NCBI RefSeq assembly: GCF_008704205.1
Contig: NZ_VXLC01000004.1
Coordinates: 744,001-808,000 of the forward strand
Source of the DNA: Nocardia colli
Lineage (GTDB): Bacteria; Actinomycetota; Actinomycetes; Mycobacteriales; Mycobacteriaceae
DNA: 64,000 nucleotides
Reading direction: 5' to 3'
Of this stretch, positions 23,873 to 33,504 are shown one piece after another. The position numbers and the translations under genes are program-made. The notes below the pieces were generated by a model. That model saw only the letters and a program-made list of their open reading frames with translations. It did not search any database and was not told the DNA's origin. How positions within the stretch are numbered: position 1 is the first letter of the stretch; every line of letters begins with the position of its first letter.

Positions 23873-25261
23873 TTAGATGAGCACGACACCTTCGGCGACG
23901 CCGATGCTCCGCAGGTCGCGGTACCAGCGCTCGACCGGGTGTTCCTTGGTGAAGCCGTGGCCGCCGAGCAGCTGCACGCCGTCCAGGCCGATCTGCATTC
24001 CCTTGTCCGTGGCCAGCTTCCGGGCCAGCGAGGCCTCCCGGGCGAAGGACAGGCCCTGCTCCGCGCGCGAGGCGCCGCGCAGGGTGACCAGCCGCAGGCC
24101 GTCGAGCTCGATCGCGATGTTGGCGACCATGAAGGCGACCGCCTGCCGGTGCGAGATCGGCTCGCCGAACGCTTCGCGCTCGTTCACGTACGGAATCACG
24201 TAGTCCAGCACGGCCTGACCGGTGCCGACGGCGAGCGAGGCCCAGCCGAGGCGGGCCAGCCGGACGGCGTCGGCGTAGTCCTCGGCGCGCTGCTTGGCGT
24301 CACCGTCGCCGAGGATCGCCTCGGTGCCGACCGCGACGTTGTCGAGCAGCAGCCGGCCCAGACCGGCGGCGCGCAGACCCATGCTCGGGTCGGCCTCCAC
24401 CACCAGGCCGGGGGTGTCCGACGGAACGATGAAAAGCGAAGGGCGGCCGTCGAGTTCGGCGGCGATGAGGAACAGCTCGGCATCCGCGGCGGCGGGCACC
24501 AGGCTCTTCACGCCGGAGATCCGGTAGCCGCTCGGCGAGCGAACGGCCTTGGTCTGCAACGCGAACGGATCGAACAGCGCGCGCGGCTCGCTGATCACCA
24601 CGGAGGCCTGCGGGACGTTCTCGCCGGTGAAGGCGGGCAGGTAGGTCTTCTGCTGGGCGTCGGTGCCCCACTGCGACAGCGCGACCGCGACCCCGCTCGG
24701 CGCGAGGATCGGCAGCGCCAAGCCCATGTCGCCGTGCGCGAGCGCCTCGGCCACAAGGGAATTGGTGACCGCACCGCGCTCGGACGCCGCGCCCTCGAGC
24801 TCCTCGGGGACGTTGATCAGGGTGATACCGAGCTGGGCGGCGCGCTCGAGCAGGTCGCGCGGGGCCTTCGCGGCGGCATCGGCGTCGTAGGCGGCCGGGC
24901 GCAGGATCTCCTCGGAGAACTCGCGCACCGTTTCGACGATCATCTGCTGCTCGTCGCTCGGGGTGAGGTCGAAGAAGTCCTTCGTCTTCGCCTCGTTCGG
25001 CGCGAGCCGCTTCGGCTGACCGTTACCGGTGACCTTGGCGAAGGCCCGGGTGGCGGCGCCGAGCGTGCGGAAACCGGTCTTGGTGCCTTCGTAGGTGACT
25101 CGCTCGATCGGCTTGCGCAGGTTGTACTTCTCGGCGAGCTCCGACCCGGTAATGGTCGTCATCACCCGCATGGCCGCGCCCATCCAGTCCCGCTTGGGGT
25201 GGCTGAGGCCGACTGCGGACGTGTCTGGACTTCGCTTCGTTGCGCTGTCTCGAGTGCTCAT
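23873..25261 (-). CDS. Acyl-CoA dehydrogenase, divergent
   Basis: The 462-residue ACAD-family protein has an N-terminal extension of about 90 residues before the usual helical domain (LTPSDEQQMIVETVREFSEE). The FAD-contact segment reads VVISEPRALFDPFALQ, so the canonical TEPxxGSD motif is not conserved. The C-terminus has QLLGGHGFTKEHPVERWYRD followed by VAEGVVLI, which keeps a glutamate at about the catalytic place. Starts are possible at GTG 25267, ATG 25264 and ATG 25261; the last has the best spacing to AGG. It is first in the operon and sits behind tandem palindromes. Confidence 0.88.
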   Translation of the reverse strand: MSTRDSATKRSPDTSAVGLSHPKRDWMGAAMRVMTTITGSELAEKYNLRKPIERVTYEGTKTGFRTLGAATRAFAKVTGNGQPKRLAPNEAKTKDFFDLTPSDEQQMIVETVREFSEEILRPAAYDADAAAKAPRDLLERAAQLGITLINVPEELEGAASERGAVTNSLVAEALAHGDMGLALPILAPSGVAVALSQWGTDAQQKTYLPAFTGENVPQASVVISEPRALFDPFALQTKAVRSPSGYRISGVKSLVPAAADAELFLIAAELDGRPSLFIVPSDTPGLVVEADPSMGLRAAGLGRLLLDNVAVGTEAILGDGDAKQRAEDYADAVRLARLGWASLAVGTGQAVLDYVIPYVNEREAFGEPISHRQAVAFMVANIAIELDGLRLVTLRGASRAEQGLSFAREASLARKLATDKGMQIGLDGVQLLGGHGFTKEHPVERWYRDLRSIGVAEGVVLI

Positions 25262-25309
25262 CATCACCTGTTTTCTCGGGTGGGTGGGGTGAGGTCTTGG
25301 CCCCGGCTA

Positions 25310-25348
25310 TCTTACTCCTGAGTAAGACTATCTTACTCCAGAGTAAGA
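25310..25348. promoter_or_regulatory. Tandem 18-base palindromes (TetR-type operators)
   Basis: TCTTACTCCTGAGTAAGA (25310-25327) and TCTTACTCCAGAGTAAGA (25331-25348) are both palindromes with eight-base arms, three bases apart. Their centres are 21 bases, or two helical turns, apart, so two dimers could bind on one DNA face. They lie about 50 bases upstream of the acyl-CoA dehydrogenase operon and a similar distance from the GT39-like gene. The style suits a TetR-type lipid-catabolism regulator encoded elsewhere. Confidence 0.8.
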
Positions 25349-25397
25349 ACCGCGTCGAGGTGCAGCATACGCCGGGTATCTGTGCCAGGCTGAGCGG

Positions 25398-26915
25398 GTG
25401 CCCATTGTCGCGGTGCTCTTTGCCGTTGTCCTGTTCGCCTGCGCGCCCCGCTATGGGTATCACCGCGACGAGTTGTACTTTCTGGCGGCCGGTCGCCACC
25501 TCTCGTGGGGGTACCCGGATCAGCCCCCACTAACGCCGCTGATTGCCAAGGCGATGGCTGCGATCTATCCCGATTCGTTATTCCTGCTGCGGCTGCCTGC
25601 GGTGCTCGCGGCCACGTCGGTGGTGGTGGGTGCCGGGCTGATGGCGCGGGAGTTCGGTGGCGGGCGGGGCGCGCAGGCGCTGGCGGCCGGCGCGGTGGCG
25701 AGTGCGGCGTTTGTCATGGGGGTCGGGCACCTATTGAGCACGGCGGTGTTCGATCTGGCCGCGTGGTCGGTGGTGTCGCTGGTGGTGCTGAAGCTGATCC
25801 GGGAGTTCGGGCGGCTCGATCCGCCGGGGGAAGCCGAGAGCCATACCGAGGCGGACGAGTTCAAGGCCGATCACCGAAAGGCATTGTGGCTCAGCGGTCC
25901 ACGGTGGTGGCTGGTGATCGGCCTGGTGGTCGGTATCGGCTTGCAGAACAAGCTGCTGCTGATCTTCCCGGTCCTCGCGCTGCTGGCGTCGCTGCTGGCG
26001 TTCGGTCCACGAAAGCTGTTCGCCACGAAGTTCTTTCCACTGGCGATCGGCATCGCGGTGCTGATCTGGCTGCCCTATCTGGTGTGGCAGTCGAGCAACG
26101 GGTGGCCGCAGTGGGAGATGAGCCGCGCGATCGCGGGCGGTTCCTCCGGCACCTCGGATACGCCGATCATGTTCGTACTCTTGCAGTTCGGGCTGATCGG
26201 ACCAATGTTGGTGCCGCTGTGGGCGTTCGGCCTGTGGCGGCTCGCCCGGGACAGGCGTTATCGCGCTTTCGCGGCGGCGTACGGCCTGCTCTTCGTGCTG
26301 TTCCTGGCGACCGGCGGGAAGGCGTACTACCTGGGCGCGATGTATCCGATCCTGCTCGCGGCCGGCGCGGTCCCGTTCGCGGCATGGCTGGGACAGCGAC
26401 GAATACGTTGGGCGGCAGTGAGTTTCGTGGTCGCCGCGAACGTGGTCTCCTCGGCGATACTGTTCCTTCCGGTACTGCCCATTTCGATGCTGAAGGACTC
26501 GCCGGTCCTCGGGATCAACTACGACGCGGGCGAAACGATCGGCTGGCCGGAGTTCACCCGCCGAGTCGGCCAGGTACGGGCCGGACTCGGGCCCGACGTC
26601 GCCGTCCTGACCGCCAACTATGGCGAGGCCGGCGCCATCGAACGCTTCGGCGCACCCTACAACCTGCCGAAACCCCACTCCGGCCACAACTCCTGCTGGT
26701 GGTGGGGCCCGCCGAGCGACACCGCCACCGAGGTGCTGACGGTCGGCCTGGATCGCGACCACCTGACGCGTTTCTGCACCGACATCCAGCCCGCCGGCCA
26801 CATCGACAACACCCGCGACATCGACAACGACGAACAGGGCGAACCCCTCTTCATCTGCCGGAACCTCCGCGCCCCCTGGTCCGAACTATGGCCACAGACC
26901 AAGAACCTGGGCTGA
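25398..26915 (+). CDS. Glycosyltransferase family 39-like membrane protein
   Basis: The 505-residue protein has about 11 to 13 membrane helices. The first extracellular loop contains YGYHRDELYFLAAGRHL, with the acidic residues typical of PMT/ArnT-type transferases that use a polyprenyl-phosphate sugar. The C-terminal 150 or so residues form an extracellular domain (from NYDAGETIGWPEF onwards). It probably transfers a sugar to a cell-envelope lipid or protein; the acceptor is unknown. The start is GTG 25398, chosen because the first helix follows at once; the ribosome binding site is weak. Confidence 0.82.
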   Translation: MPIVAVLFAVVLFACAPRYGYHRDELYFLAAGRHLSWGYPDQPPLTPLIAKAMAAIYPDSLFLLRLPAVLAATSVVVGAGLMAREFGGGRGAQALAAGAVASAAFVMGVGHLLSTAVFDLAAWSVVSLVVLKLIREFGRLDPPGEAESHTEADEFKADHRKALWLSGPRWWLVIGLVVGIGLQNKLLLIFPVLALLASLLAFGPRKLFATKFFPLAIGIAVLIWLPYLVWQSSNGWPQWEMSRAIAGGSSGTSDTPIMFVLLQFGLIGPMLVPLWAFGLWRLARDRRYRAFAAAYGLLFVLFLATGGKAYYLGAMYPILLAAGAVPFAAWLGQRRIRWAAVSFVVAANVVSSAILFLPVLPISMLKDSPVLGINYDAGETIGWPEFTRRVGQVRAGLGPDVAVLTANYGEAGAIERFGAPYNLPKPHSGHNSCWWWGPPSDTATEVLTVGLDRDHLTRFCTDIQPAGHIDNTRDIDNDEQGEPLFICRNLRAPWSELWPQTKNLG

Positions 26916-27021
26916 TCCACTAGTCCCCGACGCCCCACCACCGACCGCACATCGAACGGGACCTGACTGAGGATTCACTCGGCGAACGCCACCGCCATGT
27001 CCCGTTCGACGCCGCACCGAA

Positions 27022-27783
27022 TCAGAGCCGGTGGCGATCCAGGAATTCTTCGACGGTCTTGCGCCACTGATCGGGCTGTTCGAGCATGAGCACATGGCCC
27101 GCCGAGATCTCGGCGTACTCCGCACCGGGGATGGACTCGGCGAGGAACCGCGAGTTCGCCGGGTCGATCAGCAGATCGTCGGTCGCGTTGACGACCAGCG
27201 TCGGCACGGTGATGCGGTCCAAATCGCCGGTGATGTCCACGGTTTCGACCAGGACGGCCTGCTGCCGCGTGCCGCCGGGAATGGACGTCGCACCGGCGCG
27301 GACGAGTTCGTCGATCAGTTCGGCGGGCAGACTGTTCAGGTAGCCGGTACTGAACGCCAACGAAAGCCCAAGGCGTGCAAAGCCTGCGGTGTCATCACGA
27401 TCGATCAGGGCCTGCCAGTTCTGTACCGTGAGCCGAGCCTTATTGTCCGCCTTGGCGAATCCGGCGGCCAGCAGCAGCCCACGGACGCGCTCCGGATGCC
27501 GGATCGCGGCGCGCACCGCGACCGCCGAGCCGAGTGAATAGCCGAGAACGGTGAAGGTCTCGACCCCGGCCTCGATCGCCGCCGCGACCAGCGCGTCGGC
27601 CAGACCGTCGAGGGTGAGCGCGAGGTCGTTGTCGGGATAGTCGGAGGCGACCACGGTGTGCGTCGCGGCGAGGGCGGGGATCAGGGCGCCGAAGTTGGTC
27701 TCGATGGTGCCGCTCGCGCCGTGGGCGAGGACGAGACCCGGTCCGGTGCCGTGCACCGTGGTCCGCAGGGGAATTGCTGTCAT
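27022..27783 (-). CDS. Alpha/beta hydrolase
   Basis: The 253-residue protein has an alpha/beta-hydrolase fold with nucleophile elbow GYSLGS, an oxyanion region LAHGASG, an acid in NATDDLLIDP and the catalytic histidine in SAGHVLMLEQP. The natural substrate is unknown. The ATG at 27783 lies seven bases from a -10 box, so the mRNA appears almost leaderless. It is divergent from a MerR regulator, and its promoter has the 19-base spacer typical of MerR control, so its expression is probably induced by a compound the MerR protein senses. Confidence 0.88.
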   Translation of the reverse strand: MTAIPLRTTVHGTGPGLVLAHGASGTIETNFGALIPALAATHTVVASDYPDNDLALTLDGLADALVAAAIEAGVETFTVLGYSLGSAVAVRAAIRHPERVRGLLLAAGFAKADNKARLTVQNWQALIDRDDTAGFARLGLSLAFSTGYLNSLPAELIDELVRAGATSIPGGTRQQAVLVETVDITGDLDRITVPTLVVNATDDLLIDPANSRFLAESIPGAEYAEISAGHVLMLEQPDQWRKTVEEFLDRHRL

Positions 27784-27790
27784 GTCCGCC

Positions 27791-27821
27791 AAGTTAGGAA
27801 TTCACATGAGTGTGAAGGCAA
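27791..27821 (-). promoter_or_regulatory. MerR-type promoter and operator for the hydrolase
   Basis: Read on the minus strand, TTGCCT (27821-27816) and TAACTT (27796-27791) are spaced by 19 bases instead of 17, the hallmark of MerR-activated promoters. The spacer holds the inverted repeat TTCACA-TGAG-TGTGAA (27801-27816). This places the divergent MerR protein as a likely activator. Confidence 0.75.
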
Positions 27822-27842
27822 GGCGAGGGTGAGGCAGGTCAT

Positions 27843-28214
27843 ATGTTGATCGGAGAACTGGCGCGCCGCACGTCGGTGAGCACTCGGCTGCTCCGTTACT
27901 ACGAGGAGCAGGGCCTGCTGCAACCGGAGCGCGATTCGCTCGGTTATCGCTTCTACGCCGAGGACGCACCGGAACGGGTGGGCCGCATCCGGGACATGCT
28001 GGCCGCGGGCCTGTCGACCGAAGACATCCGCAGCTTGCTGCCTTGCGCTATCGGCCACGTCGACCAATGGATTCAGGCTTGCGACAAGTCCGTGGACGTC
28101 GTCGAGAGCCGGCAGAGCGAACTGGATGACAAGATCGCCGCACTCGTGCGCCAGCGCGAACTGCTCGCCGTGCAGCGCGCCTCGATCAGAGACGTGGAGC
28201 CGGCCACGCGGTGA
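27843..28214 (+). CDS. MerR family transcriptional regulator
   Basis: The 123-residue protein has the MerR winged helix (MLIGELARRTSVSTRLLRYY, with EEQGLLQPERDSLGYRFY as wing) and a long dimerisation helix rich in Glu, Leu and Arg. It has one cysteine in LLPCAIG and one in QACDKS, but no classical metal-binding cluster at the C-terminus, so a metal sensor is not clear. It is divergent from an alpha/beta hydrolase whose promoter has a 19-base spacer. Confidence 0.88.
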   Translation: MLIGELARRTSVSTRLLRYYEEQGLLQPERDSLGYRFYAEDAPERVGRIRDMLAAGLSTEDIRSLLPCAIGHVDQWIQACDKSVDVVESRQSELDDKIAALVRQRELLAVQRASIRDVEPATR

Positions 28215-28300
28215 CCGGCCTGACCGGACAATCTTCGACGCACAACGCTCGAATCCCGGTCCACCGCGCGGGAATTGTCCGCACCGGCCGACAATCAGAA

Positions 28301-28330
28301 CGAGCCGGCCCAGAACTCCGGACCGGCTCG
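28301..28330. terminator. Stem-loop between convergent merR-type gene and ftsX
   Basis: CGAGCCGG (28301-28308) pairs with CCGGCTCG (28323-28330) around a 14-base loop. It lies 17 bases past the ftsX stop on the minus strand and about 90 bases past the regulator stop on the plus strand, so it may end both transcripts. Confidence 0.5.
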
Positions 28331-28346
28331 CACTAGTGCCGCAACA

Positions 28347-29252
28347 CTATTCGCGCACGTAATACCGCAACGTGCCGTACGCGGTCAGCGCGGCGAACAC
28401 GATACCGACGGGCGCGATCACCAACGCGACCATCGCGATATCGTCCCCGGTGATCCGCGGAAAAACCTTGCTGGCGAACAGATCCCCGAGCGCCCGATCG
28501 ATCACCAATGGCCGCGCGAGCAACAGCCCGACCACCGCGACCAGCGACCCGGCCAACGCGGCGACCACCGCCTCCAGCAGGAACGGCAGCTGCGTATACC
28601 ACCGCGTCGCACCCACCAGCCGCATGATGCCGACCTCGGTCCGCCGGGTGAACGCGGCGATCTGCACCATGTTCGCGATCAGCAGCAATGCCGCCAGCGC
28701 CTGCAACACGGCCAGGCCGAACGCCGCGTTGCGCAACCCGTCGAACAGGCTGACCAACCGGTCCACGATGTCCTTGTCGTTGCGCACCATGCCGACGCCG
28801 GGCCGCTGATAGAACTTCTCGTAGATCTGCGGATACAGCTCCGCGTTCTTCATCTTCACCCGCAGCGACGCGGGCAGCGGCGTCTCGCTGACGTACTTGG
28901 CCAGCTCCGGCTGGTCCTTGAACGTCTTCTCCTTCGCCTCGCGAACGGCGTCGTTGCGGCTGAGGTACTGGACCGATTCGACGTCCTTGGTCGCCTTGAG
29001 ATCCGTCATCAACGCCTTGCACGGATCGACGGAACAGTCCGGATCGTTGGCCGAGACGTCCTCGGTGAGGTAGAGCCGCACCTCGAGCCGATCCAGGAAG
29101 TACTGCTCGGTCTTGTCCGCGATCCGCACCGCGAGCAGGCCGCCGCCGAGCATGGTGAGCGAGACCGCGACGGTCAGGATCATCGCGATGGTCATCGTGA
29201 CATTGCGCCGCAGGCCGGCGAAGACCTCGCTGAACAGAAAACTCGCGCGCAT
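28347..29252 (-). CDS. ftsX: Cell division protein FtsX
   Basis: The 301-residue membrane protein has four helices: one N-terminal (VTMTIAMILTVAVSLTMLGG), a long extracellular domain with a cysteine pair (PDCSVDPCKA), and three C-terminal helices. It forms a complex with FtsE and transmits ATP-driven changes to a peptidoglycan hydrolase at the septum. The ATG at 29252 shares a base with the ftsE stop (TGATG), so the two are coupled. It is last in its operon. Confidence 0.97.
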   Translation of the reverse strand: MRASFLFSEVFAGLRRNVTMTIAMILTVAVSLTMLGGGLLAVRIADKTEQYFLDRLEVRLYLTEDVSANDPDCSVDPCKALMTDLKATKDVESVQYLSRNDAVREAKEKTFKDQPELAKYVSETPLPASLRVKMKNAELYPQIYEKFYQRPGVGMVRNDKDIVDRLVSLFDGLRNAAFGLAVLQALAALLLIANMVQIAAFTRRTEVGIMRLVGATRWYTQLPFLLEAVVAALAGSLVAVVGLLLARPLVIDRALGDLFASKVFPRITGDDIAMVALVIAPVGIVFAALTAYGTLRYYVRE

Positions 29253-29941
29253 CAGCGATCCACCCCGTAGACACCGGTCGCCTCGTCGCGCACCAGGCGG
29301 CCGCGATCGAGTTCGATCACTCGCCTGCGCATCGCGTCGACGATGTGGTTGTCATGGGTGGCCATCAGCACCGTGGTGCCGATCCGGTTGATCCGCTCCA
29401 GCAGCATCATGATGTCGCCGCTGGTATCCGGGTCGAGGTTGCCGGTCGGTTCGTCGGCCAGCAGCACCAGCGGCCGGTTCACGAAGGCGCGGGCGATCGC
29501 CACGCGCTGCTGTTCACCACCGGAGAGCTCGGACGGTAGTCGGTCGGACTTGCCGCCGAGGCCCACCATGTCGAGCACCTCGGGCACGGTGCGGTCGATG
29601 AACTGGCGTCGCTTGCCGATCACCTCCAGCGCGAACGCGACGTTGTCGTGCACCGACTTCTGCTGCAGCAACCGGAAATCCTGGAACACGCACCCCATCC
29701 GCTGACGCAGCTTCGGCACCTTCCGGCCGGGCAGCTTGTCCACCCGGAAGTCCGCGACCTGGATCTGCCCCGCGGTGGGGCTCTCCTCTTTCAGCAGCAG
29801 TCGCATGAAGGTGGACTTACCCGAGCCGGACGGTCCGATGATGAAGACGAACTCGCCCTTGTCGACATCGACGGTGATGTTGTCCAGCGCGGGTCGCGTC
29901 GAGGTCTTATACGACTTGGTGACGTTCCGCATGGTGATCAC
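29252..29941 (-). CDS. ftsE: Cell division ATP-binding protein FtsE
   Basis: The 229-residue ABC ATPase has Walker [10 protein letters not shown], signature LSGGEQQR and Walker B VLLADEPT, followed by an H-loop ATHD. It powers the FtsEX complex at the inner face of the membrane. The start is GTG 29941, giving [12 protein letters not shown], the same beginning as in mycobacterial FtsE; the ATG at 29932 is the alternative. It overlaps ftsX and lies 73 bases after a small membrane protein gene. Confidence 0.97.
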   Translation of the reverse strand: MITMRNVTKSYKTSTRPALDNITVDVDKGEFVFIIGPSGSGKSTFMRLLLKEESPTAGQIQVADFRVDKLPGRKVPKLRQRMGCVFQDFRLLQQKSVHDNVAFALEVIGKRRQFIDRTVPEVLDMVGLGGKSDRLPSELSGGEQQRVAIARAFVNRPLVLLADEPTGNLDPDTSGDIMMLLERINRIGTTVLMATHDNHIVDAMRRRVIELDRGRLVRDEATGVYGVDR

Positions 29942-30014
29942 GGGGAGCCAGTGTAACCAGCAACCCTGTGTCCGCCGTGTTGCCGATCATCGACGCCCGG
30001 CGAGTCCACCGAGC

Positions 30015-30239
30015 TCAGCGTGGCGCGACTGCCGGATTCACCGCTGCGGGAACGGTGTTCAGGCTCGGCTCGGAGCCCGGCGCATACGGTTGATCCGGCT
30101 TGACGAACAGGTAGAGCACGAACGTCGCGAGCCAGGTGGCCATCAGGATCGCGGTGGATCGGCGTGGTCGTGATTCCTTCAGGAGCGCGGTGGGTCGCAC
30201 CGATTCCTTCAGGAGCGAGATGGTTCTACGTGGTCTCAC
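30015..30239 (-). CDS. Small single-helix membrane protein with an internal duplication
   Basis: The 74-residue protein has a basic N-terminus with LLKES repeated at about residues 9-13 and 19-23, one membrane helix (MATWLATFVLYLFV) and a Pro-rich outer tail. The start is GTG 30239, which lies inside the end of mscS with GGGAGG six bases upstream, so it is translationally coupled. It sits where mycobacteria have a small Pro-rich protein (Rv3103c position) between the mscS-like gene and ftsE. A shorter form from an internal ATG near the helix is possible. Confidence 0.7.
   Translation of the reverse strand: MRPRRTISLLKESVRPTALLKESRPRRSTAILMATWLATFVLYLFVKPDQPYAPGSEPSLNTVPAAVNPAVAPR
30172..30217. 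repeat. 16-base direct repeat inside the small membrane protein gene
   Basis: GATTCCTTCAGGAGCG occurs at 30172-30187 and 30202-30217, with a period of 30 bases. In the coding frame it encodes LLKES twice. A weaker third copy (GATTCCCTCC) lies at about 30240 in the end of mscS. This suggests a 30-base tandem duplication that stayed in frame. Confidence 0.8.
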
Positions 30240-31071
30240 TGATTCCCTCCCGGCGCAACGCTGCGGCTACTCGCACCCGCAGTTCACGGCCGACTTCGAA
30301 TTGCTTGCCCGGCAAGGTGCGGGCAACCATCCGGATGTTCATCTGGTCAACGGTCAGATCCTCGACGCCCATCACGGTGGGCTCGTCGAGTAGCAGTGGT
30401 TTGAGTCGAGGATCTTCGTACGCCCTTGTACCGACCTCGTGCAGGATCTCGTTGACCCTGGTGATGTCCGCGCTGGCGGACACCGGAACGTCGATCGCCG
30501 CGCGTGCCCAATCCTTCGACAGATTCGTCACTTTCACGATCTGGCCGTTGGGCACGGTGATCACTTCACCGTCGGAATTGCGCAGTGTGGTGATCCGCAA
30601 CGTGACGTCCTCGACCGTACCCTCCGCCATCTCGGAGGCTCCAGTCACGGCGATGCGAACTACGTCACCGAAGCCGTACTGCCGTTCGGTGATGAGGAAG
30701 AACCCGGCGAGAATGTCCTGCACGATGCGCTGCGCGCCGAAACCGAGCGCGGCGCCGAGCACCGCGGCCGGCGCGACCAGGCCGGTCACCGCGAAGCCGA
30801 GGCGGCGCAGCACCTCCACGCCTATCAGCACGTAGACGATGGTCAGCACCACCCAGGTGACCACCTGCGCCAGCGCGTGCCGGTGCTTGGCCGCCTCGGT
30901 GCGCACCAGCGCGTCGCCGCCGCGGAATTCGGCGTCGATCTTGCGGGTGATCCGATCCCGGAGGAACGTGGCGAACCGGCTGAACAGCATCGCGCCGAGG
31001 ATCAGCAACACGATCTCGAGCCCGTTGGAACGTAGCCAGTTCGTGGTTTCCGTGGTCGTTGCGAGTGACAT
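30226..31071 (-). CDS. MscS family mechanosensitive channel
   Basis: The 281-residue protein has an N-terminal helix, further helices, and the MscS pore segment and beta domain (GAALGFGAQRIVQDILAGFF, then GDVVRIAVTG and TLRNSDGEVITVPNGQIV). It releases small solutes on membrane tension. The ATG at 31071 has GAGG about nine bases upstream and avoids a longer start without homology. It lies between prfB and ftsE, matching Rv3104c in M. tuberculosis, where the same order is found. Confidence 0.9.
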   Translation of the reverse strand: MSLATTTETTNWLRSNGLEIVLLILGAMLFSRFATFLRDRITRKIDAEFRGGDALVRTEAAKHRHALAQVVTWVVLTIVYVLIGVEVLRRLGFAVTGLVAPAAVLGAALGFGAQRIVQDILAGFFLITERQYGFGDVVRIAVTGASEMAEGTVEDVTLRITTLRNSDGEVITVPNGQIVKVTNLSKDWARAAIDVPVSASADITRVNEILHEVGTRAYEDPRLKPLLLDEPTVMGVEDLTVDQMNIRMVARTLPGKQFEVGRELRVRVAAALRREGISETT

Positions 31072-31171
31072 GGTCAACACCTCGACTGAACTCCCAACTG
31101 GACGCACGCCAGACAGATTACCGCCGTACGTCCTACCATTCCGCGCGAGCGGGCCGCGCTAACCGCAACGT

Positions 31172-32287
<1,116 letters not shown>

Positions 32288-32515
32288 GATGGTCAAGCCT
32301 ACTGGTATGGCGAAGGTGGGGCCGCAGCAGTGCGGCCCGAACGGGTCGCGTTCGGCGTTTGGCGATCGGTGGTGTTCGCGCGGACGCGGTTGCCGGGCGG
32401 CGCCATGGAGCTCGGCGCCGACTTCCGCTGGGGTGTCGCCCCGTCCGAAGGGCAGGCGGCGGGTCGGCGGGATGACCTCCGGGTGCGGCAGGCTCGAGTA
32501 GGTAGGCGCGCGAAC

Positions 32516-33364
32516 CTAGACCGCGCGGAGTGCACCCGGACGGAGTCCGGCGAGTTTGTCCAGGGCGGTTGCGGTGGCATCGTCGGCGGGGAGGTGGACG
32601 ATCAGTTGCTGGTCGTCGTCGGCGGAGAGATCGAGGATCTCATAGGCCAGGCGCAACGGGCCCGCGTCGGGGTGAGTGAGGCGGGTGATGCCGGTGGCCG
32701 CGGGGAGACTGGGCACGGTGTCGACGCGGTCGGTGAATTCCGGGCCGACGGTGACGGTGAGTTCGTCGGCGAGCATCGCGATGTGCGGGTCTTTGCGGGA
32801 CGGGCCGTGTTTGAGGGTGGCGACCGTGTGATCGGCGAGGTGATCCCAGTCCGGGTAGGCGGCGCGGGCGCGCGGATCGGTGAAGGCGAAGCGGGCCAGG
32901 TTCGGGGGAGTGGACTCGAACAGGCCGAACGGCGCCATCAGGTGGTGGTACGCGTCGGTGTGGGCGAGGACCTCGGTGAGCCGGTTCACCACCACCGCGG
33001 GCGCGGGTTCGAGGCGGTCGAGGATGGCGCGGACCGCGGGGCGCACGTCGCGGGGTGGCTGGGCGCCGCCCATGCAGTTGAAGCCGGCGTCGGCGGATTT
33101 CGTCAGGCGGTGCAGGTGGACTCGTTCGCTCGCGGCGAGGCGCAACGCGTCGGCGAGCGCGGACAGCACCGGTGGCGAAGGGTGGCGATCACGGCCTTGC
33201 TCGAGCCGGGTTATGTACTCGACGCTTACCCCGGCCAAGGTGGCCAGCTCCGAGCGGCGCAGGCCGGGGGTGCGGCGGCGCGGGCCGGTGGGCAGGCCGA
33301 CCTGGGCCGGACTGACCGCCTCGCGCCGGGTGCGGAGGAATAGGCCCAGCTCGTTGTCGCTCAC
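32516..33364 (-). CDS. XRE-family regulator with MmyB-like ligand domain
   Basis: The 282-residue protein has an N-terminal helix-turn-helix (GLRRSELATLAGVSVEYITR LEQG, written in two parts) and a PAS-like MmyB C-terminal domain (about 105-270) that binds fatty-acid-like ligands in some homologues. It is divergent from an NADPH-dependent FMN reductase with a gap of 140 bases, and probably controls it, as this pairing is common in actinobacteria. A second protein of the same family is at the far end of the window. Confidence 0.88.
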   Translation of the reverse strand: MSDNELGLFLRTRREAVSPAQVGLPTGPRRRTPGLRRSELATLAGVSVEYITRLEQGRDRHPSPPVLSALADALRLAASERVHLHRLTKSADAGFNCMGGAQPPRDVRPAVRAILDRLEPAPAVVVNRLTEVLAHTDAYHHLMAPFGLFESTPPNLARFAFTDPRARAAYPDWDHLADHTVATLKHGPSRKDPHIAMLADELTVTVGPEFTDRVDTVPSLPAATGITRLTHPDAGPLRLAYEILDLSADDDQQLIVHLPADDATATALDKLAGLRPGALRAV

Positions 33365-33504
33365 CTTTCGAACGTAACAAGAGTCGGCGGCCGGAGGGTG
33401 TCCCTGCCACTACCACTCTCACGGCGGTCTTCCTGGTCTTCGCGCCGGCCAGCAGATTGGGAACCGCGGCCGAGCCCGGTCGCGAAACCTGTGGGAGGAA
33501 CTCG

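Noticed and set aside
30172..30217. Start of a CRISPR-like or mobile repeat array
   Set aside because: Only two exact copies and a weak third exist, inside a coding frame and without spacers or cas genes.
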